A stretch of DNA of 64,000 bases from Primula veris. Lineage: Eukaryota > Streptophyta > Magnoliopsida > Ericales > Primulaceae. The stretch is from contig OY821750.1 in NCBI GenBank assembly GCA_963682055.1, forward strand, positions 33,158,081 to 33,222,080, in the 5' to 3' direction. This document shows positions 1 to 12,900 of this stretch, one piece after another. Positions within the stretch are counted from its first letter, which is position 1. Every line of letters starts with the position of its first letter. The position numbers and the translations under genes were made by a program. The notes beneath the pieces were generated by a model that saw only the letters and a list, made by a program, of their open reading frames with translations, was not told where the DNA came from and did not search any database.

Positions 1-190
1 TTTTTGAGAGGCAACATACATGATACAATTACTATATAGTTGCAATATTATCGCTACAAAAATAAGTTCAATCAGAGACGGCCAAATCTATTAGAAATCT
101 GTTGCGAAATTATAAAATCCGTCGCAAATCCATCTGCGATTAGGGCGTTGGGAATAGATCTGTCGCAAAAACCGTCCCCGATTTTTTATT
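1..190. repeat. Transposon-like DNA with repeated TCGCAAA-type words
   Basis: The stretch contains several variants of one short word (TTGCGAAAT, CGTCGCAAATC, CTGCGATTA, TGTCGCAAAAA), which is how subterminal regions of some plant DNA transposons look. Its first bases (TTTTTGAG..GCAACATACA) recur at about 1293-1312, so the two sites may be ends or fragments of one element family. No coding capacity is seen. The class cannot be assigned from the sequence alone. Confidence 0.3.
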
Positions 191-247
191 TTATTTTTAG
201 TGTATTGTATAGCTAGTATTCATATGATGTGCTAAAATAAGTTATGG

Positions 248-376
248 CACTACAAAAAATGTAAGGTAATTACAGTCTCTTGCTATCCAACAAGAAAATT
301 ACAAGAAAACGTAAGGATACCGACATTCATGTGTTTCTCGGTTATCCTTTCAATTTTTTTTTGTTTTTTTGTAGTG
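248..376. mobile_element. Small CACTA-like MITE
   Basis: The left end reads CACTACAAAAAA and the right end TTTTTTTGTAGTG, a terminal inverted repeat starting with CACTAC as in CACTA (En/Spm) transposons. At about 129 bp it has no coding room and would be a non-autonomous miniature. The outermost GG and CC also pair. I see no clean 3 bp target duplication, so the exact ends are uncertain. Confidence 0.55.
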
Positions 377-1797
377 CCGAACGTGTACTACATTGTCACA
401 AAACACGATTATTGTTTCGACTTTTTGTTTTAACTAATTAGCTAGCTGCTGAAATTTCAAACAAAGGTATACGAATTCTATCCTTTGAGTTTAATGATTT
501 ACTGAGACCAGAATATTTTCTCATGATAATTGCCAGTAAGTAGTAACTTGATAGTTTCTTTGGTTATGAATGTACTAGTAATCGTGTCTCACGTGTTGCG
601 TGTGCGGCACGTAATGTAATAAAAATATAGAAAATAAGTATAGTTATGATATAAATATGTGGATAATATAAAAAAAAACATATTTTAAGCTTTAAAAGAA
701 TGTTTAGCTGTTAAAAATGAATAAATAGTTTTATTAGTTTTTAGTTTTTATATTTTTATGTGAGTATGACATTATTGTAATTAATATAAAGGTGTAGAGA
801 TATTTTTTGAAAAAAGTGGCTAAATTGGACAGGTTCATTTGATTTGGATTGACTTATTATAATAGATTGATATACCGATGTAAAATACATGGGCATTAAT
901 AGTGTTTGCTGTTCCATTTCTTTCTTCAGTAAGTTCAATTTTTACAAGGACACTATATATGATAGCTAGGTGACATCTAAAGTTTACTTGAAGCCCATTC
1001 AATATAGCAAATGGCCAAATGGGCTTTAGCCCAAAGAGACTACGGTGCATAGGCGTGTCGGCTGTTCGGGTTTATTCGAATATTGATTGATTGGCGAACA
1101 ATTAGATTTACGATTTGCTTTAGTTAATGTCTTTTGGTAAATAGGATTCTACTTTTTATTGACCGGACAAATGAGCACAGACCAAACCGCAAAACATACG
1201 AAACAACCTAATGAAGGTACAAGATGCTGTAATGAGCAGATAACAGCTCATTTATACATTCAAGAAAGGAGTCGTTTCCTCCTTAGGAACTTTTTTTGAG
1301 CCGCAACATACAATCTGAAACTTAATAAAGTTGCAGCTACGAAAAATAGATTAAAACCTTGTCGTAAGAAGTACACAAACTTATAGGTCTAAAATCTGCA
1401 CAAGAACAAGTGGAAACTTATTTTGGGTATAAGAGTAATAACAGCAGTGGACAATGCTTCACCAAGAGTAGCAGAAGAAATCTGGAACAACAGTAACTGA
1501 GATCACTTAACTAAATTAAACTTAAGTTGACATCGAGCCTTCAAGTAATCGAATCATCAAGATCAAAAAGTACATAGGTCAAAAACATTACAGAATTGCA
1601 AAACCACCAACTAACTTTTATTAGGTGTCACAAACAACATTAACTTTAACATTACATACTCTTATTCGGAATAGGAAACGGAACGAAATAATAGAAACCC
1701 AAACACCAAAATATTTTAAGCAAAGTTCTCAAAAGGGCAAGCCTTCCATTTATTTTTCCAGCGCTACACAAAAAGGTAACGACCGTGTACATATAAG
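377..1797. other. Intergenic, no gene seen
   Basis: AT-rich sequence with only short unrelated open frames. Apart from the repeated transposon-like words near 1290-1320, I see nothing to annotate. The part next to 1798 is probably the 3' UTR of the dehydrogenase gene on the minus strand. Confidence 0.6.
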
Positions 1798-3582
<1,785 letters not shown>

Positions 3583-3686
3583 AATTTGAATATTTGCTAG
3601 CAAGTTTAAAGAATTTGCTTCTCTAAATTCTTGCTAAGTGAGTAAATTCAATGTTTTATGGAGGGGTAAAGCTATGGTGTGGCCTT

Positions 3687-3696
3687 AATTTATATA
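3687..3696 (-). promoter_or_regulatory. TATA-like box of the dehydrogenase gene
   Basis: On the minus strand the sequence reads TATATAAATT about 105-115 bp upstream of the start codon at 3582. It is preserved in the downstream duplicate at about 4868-4877, upstream of the second exon-1 copy. Confidence 0.55.
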
Positions 3697-4117
3697 CACA
3701 AGGAGAAAGGAAAATCAAACCAATGTGGTACAGTTTTTTCGACTGTTACTCTATTATTGCATTATGATTAATTTTGAAAAAATAAAAGATGTGATCCCCA
3801 TACCGAATGAGATGATACATTTGGTCTTTTTGTCAATATTATCTAAATTCAAAATAGTCATCATAATTCTACTAAGAGACGATACAAACACAATAATGTT
3901 TCAAATAACCTACTTTCAGAAAATTCCACAGAATGAGCCACTTGTTCTGAACTAAATTAGCTCAACATGAGAAAATAAACAGCATAATGAAGGATAAAAA
4001 AAGTGTAGCAAAAAGTAGAACTTAATTGCTCTTCTATTCAAGTCTTGAACTCAAACTTTTTATAGATTTAAGTGTTTTAGTGGTTACAATGTACATCAAT
4101 TATGACAATAATATTAA

Positions 4118-4322
4118 TGTTGTAAGATTATTGGACTCTTGAGCTTTTACTGATTGGGTCCAAGTGGTCTTGTAACCCTATCTCTCTATCTATATATATA
4201 TAAAGAGAGCTAGGGGTCTTGTATTTTATCATCCATTCATATTCATTCATAATAAAAACTATACTGTTCCCCCTCTCTACTTCTGTCTCCTTAAATACGT
4301 AGCTAATAGTTGTATTACAACA
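4118..4322 (+). mobile_element. Solo LTR of the Copia family found at 44-52 kb
   Basis: 205 bp beginning TGTTGTAAGA and ending TTACAACA, flanked by the 5 bp target duplication ATTAA (4113-4117 and 4323-4327). It matches the 206 bp LTRs of the full element at 44192-51694 along its whole length but has many substitutions and small indels, so it is an older insertion. No internal Copia sequence is present, as expected after recombination between the two LTRs. The paralogous site in the neighbouring duplication (near 5291) has a single ATTAA and no LTR. Confidence 0.93.
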
Positions 4323-4370
4323 ATTAAAGATATATACATGTGTATATAGAATATACACATGGCCGACATA

Positions 4371-5340
4371 TCACATAATTAAACTAGTGACTAAATGGCT
4401 TCGGAATAATTGAGCTAAAAAGTTTAATATTTGTTCTTAGAGCTGATAACTCATGAGCAGTAAAGCTTGTGATTTTCTTCAAGAATACTGAAAGAGTTTG
4501 AACGAGAATATTACTATATTAGTACCCAAAAACACAATTAATAAAAATAAAATAGTTGATGTTTTATGAATTAATCAAAGGTGAACACCAAGCAAACTCT
4601 TTTAATTACGAGATACATATATATGCAGAAGCATAATTCATGCTATTTTTAAAATTAGATGTGAGTTTACAGACCCGATCCCACGGGTACCACCCGTTAC
4701 AAGGGCAGTCATACCCTTGAGTGACCATCTCTTGTCTCTTAAACTCAATTTCTCAAGTGCCATAATTTGAATATTTGCTAGCAAGTTTAAAGAATTTGCT
4801 TCTCTAAATTCTTGCTAAGTGAGTAAATTCAATGTTTTATGGAGGGGTAAAGCTATGGTGTGGCCTTAATTTATATACACAAGGAGAAAGGAAAATCAAA
4901 CCAATGTGGTACCGTTTTTTCGACTGTTACTCTATTATTGCATTATAATTAATTTTGAAAAAATAAAAGATGTGCCCATACCGAATGAGATGATACATTT
5001 GGTCTTTTTTGTCAATCTTATCTAAATTCAAAATAGTCATCATAATTCTACTAAGAGACGATACAAACACAATAATGTTTCAAATAACCTACTTTCAGAA
5101 AATTCCACAGAATGAGCCACTTGTTCTGAACTAAATTAGCTCAACATGAGAAAATAAACAGCATAATGAAGGATAAAAAAGTGTAGCAAAAAGTAGAACT
5201 TAATTGCTCTTCTATTCAAGTCTTGAACTGAAACTTTTTATACATTGAAGTGTTTTAGTGGTTACAATGTACATCAATTATGACAATAATATTAAAGATT
5301 ATATACATGTGTATATAGAAGATACACATGGCCGACATAT
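4371..5340 (-). repeat. Tandem duplication, copy 2: second promoter and exon 1
   Basis: Near-identical copy of 3190-4370 without the solo LTR. It carries the TATA-like box, the 5' leader and a complete exon 1 (4763-4675). Differences are scattered single bases and short indels. Because it lies upstream of the intact gene in the same orientation, it could act as an alternative promoter. Confidence 0.9.
4675..4763 (-). CDS. Duplicated exon 1 of the dehydrogenase gene (possible alternative first exon)
   Basis: 89 bp with the same start codon and reading frame and the same GG/GTCTGT donor as the proximal exon 1. The only change I see is a silent GGT to GGG in the glycine codon before the last isoleucine. 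Splicing from this donor to the acceptor before 3180 would give the same protein. There is no second exon behind it, so it is either an alternative first exon or a dead copy. Confidence 0.6.
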
Positions 5341-5349
5341 CACATATTG

Positions 5350-6280
5350 ATTACGTTATATTTGATAAATGAAATCTATATTATATGTTTCATAATTTAC
5401 ATAAAATTATATTGTCAAATATCGTTCTGGTTATGAGATTGATTTCTTTCGATATGTTTGCTTACTAAGAAAAGTTCTAGCCTTTATATTGGTTGTAATA
5501 TCGATTATAAAATACACCATCAATAAAATTATTATATTTCTCTCTCTCTATTTTAACAAATAAAGATCAAAAGGCATAACTTCCACTACATTAACACATT
5601 ACTAATGCTTAACTTGTAACTTTTAAATAAATTTGCACAATTCACTCAGAATATATTACAACACAACTAATACTTTTTGCTCCTAGGATGATAAGTCCAG
5701 TCATGCATGCATCTTTTCAATTATTTGGTAGAGTAAGGCCAATTCGAACCTAGCTAATATAGTTTTTTCCTCTTTATTTCTTGTTTTGTCAAACTGAGCA
5801 CTTTAAAAAGTTTATTTGTTTTTCGGGAAGTCCACAAACATTTTTTTTAACATTTTACGGTTCACACTTCATCTTCCTTGACCTACAATTTGAAAAATGC
5901 AATTGATTGTTTACCATAAATTTACTGAATCATGAACAGATATTAACAGATCGGATGTGGCTATCGATAGTTTGGACCCCGATCGAACAGCTGATCTTAA
6001 CTCTTGTAGAAATTTCACCAAGTTTTGATCCAAACTTGCAGCATCAGGCCAATCCGGATCGTTAAAATTTTGTTCATGTTTGTTTACTAATTAAGAGCAC
6101 GTACAAATGGTCATCTTATCGCACTTTTACATAAAAATTTAGTTAACAAACATTTTTAATTCACATTTAGTTTTTTTTTTTAAATTCACATTTAGTTATT
6201 GTTAGAATTCTAATTAACTTTAGTCTTATTAAAAAAACTTGGTAAATTTAACCAGTGATATAGTAGAGACGTGGAAAACG
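5350..6280. repeat. Intergenic AT-rich DNA with a diverged duplicate block
   Basis: No gene. The part at about 5936-6080 resembles about 7357-7490: shared words include GATAGT.TGGA.CCC, GATCTTAAC and TTGATCCAAACTTG. This means the region upstream of the dehydrogenase was duplicated more than once. The similarity is clearly lower than in the recent tandem repeat at 3190-5340. Confidence 0.5.
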
Positions 6281-6290
6281 ACTCTACCCA

Positions 6291-6640
6291 TCCGCTGTTG
6301 GTGGAATCCTTCGGGACGAGTATGGTCGTGTGATTAGAGCATTCGGTAGATTTCTTGGACCGAGACCGGTTATTTTCGCTGAGCTACATGCTATTTTGAT
6401 TGATTTGGAGATGGCGTCCGAGATGGGTTTCGATAGCTTAGAGGTTGAGTCTGATTCTGCGACAGTGGTATCTTGGATGACTTCAACAGATTTAGGAGCA
6501 TGAAAGCACAATTATACTCTAGCTCGTATACGTCAGTTGTGCACGCATGGGGTCTTAATTCGACACGTCTTTAGATAGGCGAACCAGGCGACAGATTTCA
6601 TGGTAAACTGGGCATGTTCGCATGAGACTGGTCAGTCTTT
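6291..6640 (+). pseudogene. LINE retrotransposon relic: RNase H-like domain
   Basis: The frame starting near 6291 reads VGGILRDEYGRVIRAFG, then FAELHAILIDLEMASEMGF, then LEVESDSATVVSWM. This is the pattern of the plant RNase H-like domain (RVT_3) at the C-terminus of many LINE elements. The frame hits a stop at about 6501-6503, more stops follow, and no start or reverse transcriptase precedes it, so it is dead. The AT-rich stretch to about 7020 may be the element's 3' end. It sits between broken copies of the dehydrogenase region. Confidence 0.65.
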
Positions 6641-7029
6641 CAAGATATTGGTACTCTTCCGCAGAGGATCATGTGGATACTTGCACTGGATTCGAGACAG
6701 ATATCTCAGATCAGACGATGACATTGAATTTTTATTTTCATGTGTCCACTTATTATTTGTCGCAGTTGGTTAGATTTTATTTTGTTTATCTAGATATCAT
6801 GTATTCAATTATTTCTTTGGAAGGTTTGGTTTATGTCCGCCTCTTATGTACGGATCGATATTATATGTTTATATACAGCTACTTCATCGAGAAAAAAAAC
6901 ATGATTTTAGTTCCTTCAGGTACATTATATTCCACAATAACAGGATTCGGAAAAAAATATCCTAATTTTTTTCTGCACCAGGAAAAAAGAATCCGGCACG
7001 ATATGCTGAGAGACAGAATACTTTGAATC

Positions 7030-7130
7030 GATCTTTCCTAGCAAGTTCAAAGAATTTGTTTCTATAGATTCTTTCTAGTGAGTAAATCCAATGTTTTATT
7101 GGAGTGGTCCAACTATGGTGTGGCTTTTAT
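7030..7130 (-). repeat. Older third copy of the dehydrogenase 5' flank
   Basis: Matches 3595-3700 (words AGCAAGTT.AAAGAATTTG, AGTGAGTAAAT.CAATGTTTTAT, CTATGGTGTGGC) but is clearly diverged. The start codon and exon 1 are missing: the match stops near 7025, where LINE-derived DNA begins. Confidence 0.7.
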
Positions 7131-8290
7131 ATACCCATTATTGCTTCTCTTTATTTTTTGTTTTGTCTAAGTACTAAATTAACTTCTTTCGATTTTTGGT
7201 GAAACAAGTCACAAATTAAGGATGGGCACAACCAAATATGGATATGCAATGTTCCCACTCCATATCTTTCTTATCCCTGCAATCTTATTCACACTACACA
7301 TTTTCCTTATCCGCAATCTGTAACTAAGCATTTTGTTTACAAAAAAACCGATGAAATCGGTAACAAATTAAACAGACGGAATGTTGCTATGATAGTCTGG
7401 AACCCCAAGAAATGTTGATCTTAACACATGTTTTGATTTCACCTAGTCTTGATCCAAACTTGATCATGCTAATCCCAATCGTTTAATCGGATATATGGTC
7501 TGATTTTTTTAATCCATTTAGTTCAAATTGTTGATCTGTTAAATCCGATAACAGGGTCACTCCTCTTTCACACTCTTTCATACATTACTTGAGAAAAGGG
7601 TTAATTAGAACGAAAACTCTACATGACAAAACTCGATTTTCTACGGAAATGATCTTGTCTTTGATTTCATCGTGAAGTGTTTAAATTGACTTTAAAGACA
7701 TGCATTAATCATGTGCGATATGTCTACATTTTCATATTTCTATAATTTTAATCTTGTATATGTTTCTCGGTGTTATGATGTAGATTAATTAGAATAAATA
7801 CTTTAAAAATAAAAGTTTTTTGGGAAAAAGAGTCTTCCGTAATATTTTATGAAAATGTCGTTTTATAAGAATATAAACACCAATGATTTTTTATCATCTT
7901 CTCAAGAATATTTTGTTACTAAAAATTTATCATATAAAACAAAGGGATTTTTTAGTTTGATGTTTTCTATTTCAATTAACTAATCATTTCTACGATTTTG
8001 TAAAAAAAAAAAAACCATAAAATATTGCAAAACCACAAACTATTTTTTTTATTCTGATCACAACAGGCTACATATATACATACGTATGTTACAAACAACT
8101 TTAACTTAACAGTACAACAAATACGAAACGTATACTTATTCGATCGGAATATATAGGAAACGGAATCGAAATAATAAAAACTCAAAAAGATCTAATACCA
8201 ATTAAGTTCTCAAAGAACAAGCCTTCCATTTCTTTTTCCATCGATCGCTACAAGAAAAGGTAACGACCATGCAAGTATATATATATAATT
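7131..8290. other. Intergenic, no gene seen
   Basis: AT-rich. The left part is a diverged duplicate of 5760-6090. The right part (about 8100-8290) is related to the 3' flank of the dehydrogenase gene at 1600-1797. No open frame resembles a protein. Confidence 0.5.
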
Positions 8291-8540
8291 TAATTATGAA
8301 AAGTGTAGAAACCATTAACGGTAAAACCTCCGACAACATGAATATTTTGACCAGTTATATATGAAGCGGCTGGTAAACAAAGAAATGCGACGAGTGATGG
8401 AAACCTCTTCAGGACGCCCCATTCGTGGTATCGGGGTGTAGTCTGGGCACCGGTCCATATAGTCCTTAAAAAAAAAGGGTCCGGGATGGTAATAACAAAC
8501 AGTGTTCCTTTTTACAATGGCAAATTAGAAACGACGTACA
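8291..8540 (-). pseudogene. Dehydrogenase pseudogene fragment (last exon)
   Basis: About 190 bp match the last exon of the 1798-3582 gene, including the region for PRMGRPEEV and the end VDGGFTVN. One extra base near 8399 (after the valine-serine of EEVS) shifts the frame, and the end of the frame differs. Just upstream on the minus strand the match jumps from the intron before the last exon to sequence like 2285-2310, so exon 4 was deleted. No other exon is present. Confidence 0.8.
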
Positions 8541-9520
8541 CAAAAACCCTTAACTTGGATTTGACTCATCATTGTCAAATTTTCCGATATATATATGGAA
8601 ACATCGTAACCTTCTCCAATATGCTATTATCGACGTTGTGTGTTACTTACTTCTATTTTATATATACGTAATCATTCGCTTTCGCAGAGGTCTTGAAACA
8701 TATACTGTGTCTTAAAACCAAGCACATAAGATCAATTTGTAAACATTACATTCACGTTCTATATGAGTAGAACAGATCTAGTGACCAAAGAATTGAAATG
8801 CAAATTTAAAAAAACGTATTATATGGAGTAGCTTTTTCTTTAAATAAGAAGAGTATTATATTTGTACAACTTGTTATGTGTTATTCCCTCGCAACTTGTT
8901 ACGTGTTATTTTCCAAAAATTAGCTTGATTTACTCATAAAAAAGAAAGTAACATATGTTATCACCATTTTCTTTCTAAATGTTCGTCAGGGTCGATAATG
9001 AAACGAAGCGAGCTGAAAAGCCTCCGTTTATATTCATATTCCTTCACTAAGCACAAGCGAGGAGAATATTTACCCAATTTTCATTTGGAACTTATAAAAA
9101 TATTAGTTAAATATACATACATCAATTATTTTACAAGTTACAAAAAGAAACTTCTCGAACTGAACATAGCTTTGCCCAATATCGGCTCGTTCACTAAATG
9201 ATATCCAAAATTTTTGTTCATCTAATGAACATGACCCGAGCAATTTACAAGCCGAAATCAATTTTCTTTTGACATGCAATTCCTTCCAATTATCACTTGT
9301 ATAATTTTCAAAAAATAGATTTATTTTCTCCATAAAAAAAACTGTTTTAATGGACGCTTATTAGAGTAACACCATTTTGTATTCTAAACTTCTCTCTCTA
9401 GGGTTTTAAAATATCTCTCTCTATATATATACACACACATGCAAATATGAGGCAGGATTTTTCGACTGCAAAATGTCTATTTTCACGCGTAAACCGTAAA
9501 TCCGTAAAAAAAAATTAAAA
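8541..9520. other. Intergenic, no gene seen
   Basis: AT-rich with short CT and TA runs near 9390-9440. Short open frames here have no family resemblance. Confidence 0.5.
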
Positions 9521-9528
9521 AAAAGGCA

Positions 9529-9575
9529 AACCGTGAATCCGAATTACAATTCGGTTGTAATTCGGATTTACGGTT
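9529..9575. repeat. Perfect-looking hairpin, AACCGTRAATCCGAATTACAA arms
   Basis: Two 21 bp arms separated by about 5 bp, with one mismatch. The surrounding 9480-9600 carries further copies of the CCGTAAATCCG word. A related hairpin with the same GGCAAACCGT edge lies upstream of the ZTL-like gene (22532-22651), so both may be members of one fold-back element family. Confidence 0.7.
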
Positions 9576-9667
9576 TTGGCATGAAAACGGATATTTTGTT
9601 AATGGAAAAATTATATATCGAGGAAGATATATAGACATCAACTTATACATCAACTTAGACATTTTTT

Positions 9668-9896
9668 TGTAAAAACTTCAAATTAAGATTCGGCTAATAC
9701 AAATCTCCACGGTTTCACGACGGGAACACAAATTTGCGTCTTGTTTTTTTTTCCGAGATGTATAATTTTACCATAATTTTCAAAACATGTCATTATATAT
9801 ACATCTCGAAAAAGAAAAAAAATGCATATTTGTGTTTCCGTCGTGAAACCGTTGAGATTTGGATTAGGCTGATTTGATTTGGAAGTTTTTGTAAAA
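9668..9896. mobile_element. Fold-back MITE just upstream of isopropylmalate synthase
   Basis: Two roughly 95-100 bp arms (about 9668-9764 and 9797-9896) are inverted copies of one another with moderate divergence, separated by about 30 bp. Clear paired blocks are CGGTTTCACGACGG with CCGTCGTGAAACCG, GAGATGTATA with TATACATCTC, and TTGTAAAAACTTC with GAAGTTTTTGTAAAA. It ends only about 70 bp before the start codon at 9970, so it overlaps the promoter or 5' UTR. Confidence 0.75.
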
Positions 9897-9940
9897 CATC
9901 CCCTATATATATTATTTTAATCTCTCTTACATATTTACAT

Positions 9941-9951
9941 TTAGGGTTTAA
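9941..9951 (+). promoter_or_regulatory. Telo-box-like motif before isopropylmalate synthase
   Basis: TTAGGGTTTAA lies about 25 bp upstream of the start codon, followed by a CT-rich leader. Telo boxes (AAACCCTA) are common near the 5' ends of plant housekeeping genes. The position suggests the 5' UTR or core promoter. Confidence 0.45.
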
Positions 9952-9969
9952 ACACTCTCTCTCTCTACA

Positions 9970-12900
9970 ATGGCTTCTTATCTTCTCTCTCCACCACCTT
10001 TCACACCCACTCTCCTCTCTCCTAAACCTCTCTCTCTCCTCCACCGCCACACTATACCCTTCTCCCTCCTCCGCTGTTCCTCCACATTGCACCGCAGGCC
10101 TGAGTACATCCCATGCAGGATACCTGATGCGCAATACGTACGCGTGTTTGATACGACGCTAAGGGACGGAGAGCAGTCCCCGGGGGCCACCATGACTAGC
10201 AAGGAGAAACTCGACATTGCACGCCAGCTGGCAAAGTTGGGTGTTGATGTTATCGAGGCAGGGTTTCCTGCTGCGTCCAAGGATGACCTCGATGCCGTCA
10301 GACTCATCGCCATGCAGGCACGTTCTGTTTTGCTTTTATCGAAATGTTTTTGCTATCCCATTTGCATAATTATGAGGATTGTTGAGTATATAGTATTTTT
10401 ATTGTTTTTTTCGTACCTATAGACTTGTACAAGGAAATAACTAGGTGAAGATAGTCGGGAGCTGTACCACCTCCCATTTTGATAAAAGTTGATCAAAATC
10501 TTCAAAAATTATCATTCGGTCACACACACACACACACACACACAGAGTGTAGGGCTTGTTTGGTTGAACAATCACAATTTCTATTGGTATTTTACTTATA
10601 AGTTTCTTTAGTAAGTGTGAAACTTTACTGTTCACTGCTGCCTCGAAAGATGACCTAGATGACGTCAAACTGATCGCCACTCAGGCACGCTATATAAATT
10701 TTATTGAAATATTTTCATTTACTTGAAGTATTTGATGAACATCTAGAAATTTAAATGTATGGATTGTTTAATTATAAAATTATGAAATGTCAACTCTTTC
10801 TGGTGGAGATGAGAAAAAAAATTACTACTTCACATTGTCTTGTCCGCTGGCAAAACTCACGTTAAGGTCATCGAGGCGGAATTCCCTGCTGTCTGGAAAG
10901 ATGAGCTGGACGCCATGAAACTCATCGCCACCCACGTATTATTTGAATTATCAACCTATGGGTTCAACATTAGGAAATTTGAAATCCAGGGTTTGTATGA
11001 TTATGGAAGTTTAATTACTTCTATTTCTATTTCTATTTAATCGTGTGACCCTTGTCGTGAAGTTGAAGCAGTGTAGTATCTACGTTTTTTTAAGTTATAT
11101 ACGGGTGGAAAGTAGATGGCAGTACTGTAAATTAGATTAGAAGTTTATTTAAATTTATCAAGCTATTGCATTAGCATTAAAAAAATAACATGTAATATTG
11201 GTCAATCGAGCAAAAAATAATGCTTTTGTTAAGGCTGAAAATATGGTTAGGAGTGTCTGGGGTTTGTGTGAGTTTAATTTTTAAAAAGTGTGTTGATTCA
11301 AGTGTTAAACAATAATTTAAAGTGTAATATTCAAAATTTATGCAAAAAAGACTGTTTTTCTTAAGTGAGTATTCGACTAATTAAGGAGCTAGATAATCTA
11401 GGGTAAGATCATAGTTAGTTGAGAAAGTATGAAATGGATTGTTTCAGCTATGTATTAGGACTCTTAATATATTATTTCGCCCCCCCTCCTTCTCTCTATC
11501 TCAATGGATAAGCTTCAATTCATGATTGCAAGAGATGTGTTGCTATATATATATTGGAAATTCATCACAACCTTGTTATATTGGTCTGCTTTTTTCTGCA
11601 ATCTGAATGAACTTGTATTTTACTCATTCTAAACAGGTTGGAAATGAAGTTGATGAAAATGGCTATGTCCCGGTGATTTGCGGGCTTGCCAGGTGTAACA
11701 AGAGAGACATTGACGCCTCGTGGGAAGCAGTGAAACACGCGATACGGCCTAGGATACATACATTTATTGCAACAAGTGAGATACATATGAAGCATAAGCT
11801 AAAGAAGACCAAACAGGAGGTAATTGAGATAGCTCGTAGTATGGTTTCGTATGCAAGGAGTTTGGGGTGTGATGACGTGGAGTTCAGCCCGGAAGATGCT
11901 GGGAGGTTAATTTTTCTTATATATTTTTATTCATTTCCCCATGTATACATATAAATCTAATAGCTGATATGAGAAATAGAACTAAATAAAAAATTGTCAT
12001 GTTCGTGAATTAGCACCTGAAATCGTTTTCTGTCTCCTACTCTCTAGTTTTTCTTTGCGACTTAACTTTTTAGTTCTTTTAAAAAAAAGCACTTGTTTGT
12101 TTACCCTCTGTCCTATTTCTATTATTTATTTTCTCTTAATTAACAGATCCGACAGGGAGTTTCTTTATGATATCCTGGGTGAAGTTATAAAAACTGGAGC
12201 TACAACTCTGAACATCCCTGATACAGTTGGCTACACTCTACCTAATGAATTTGGAAAACTAATTGCTGATATAAAAGCCAATACACCTGGTATCGAAAAC
12301 GTCATTATTTCGACACATTGCCAAAACGATCTTGGACTTTCCACTGCCAACACATTGGAGGTCCAAGAATAACTTAAGGAGTTACCATTGTTTTATTCAA
12401 GTCTGATCATTTATTTGAGCTTAATTTTTTTGAAAGTCGTAAGGGTGTATTCTCAGGGTGCATTTAATGGAGCAAGGCAAGTGGAGGTGACGATCAATGG
12501 TATTGGTGAAAGAGCTGGTAATGCTTCACTTGAGGAGGTTGGATCATTTCTGTATATGTCTAGAAAAATCAAATTGAGAAAATCAATGATGTATTATCGT
12601 TTTTATTTACACATTTTTATCGTAGGTGGTTATGGCACTAAAATGCCGCGGTGAGCAAGTGTTGGGAGGTCTTTATACTGGAATCAATACCCAGCACATC
12701 GTTATGTCAAGCAAGATGGTAATGTTTCAAAGGCTTTAATTCTTAATATAAATAATCGGCTTCAGTTAGACAAAATATGTATGGCACTTTGATTATGCCT
12801 TCTTTACAGGTAGAGGAGTACAGTGGACTCCAAGTGCAACCACATAAAGCCATTGTCGGAGCTAATGCTTTTGCACATGAAAGTGGAATTCATCAGGTTA

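Noticed and set aside
6622..7026. 134-codon open frame on the plus strand
   Set aside because: Begins in the decayed LINE RNase H region and continues through AT-rich DNA; composition (Tyr/Phe/Ile-rich) fits random AT-rich sequence.
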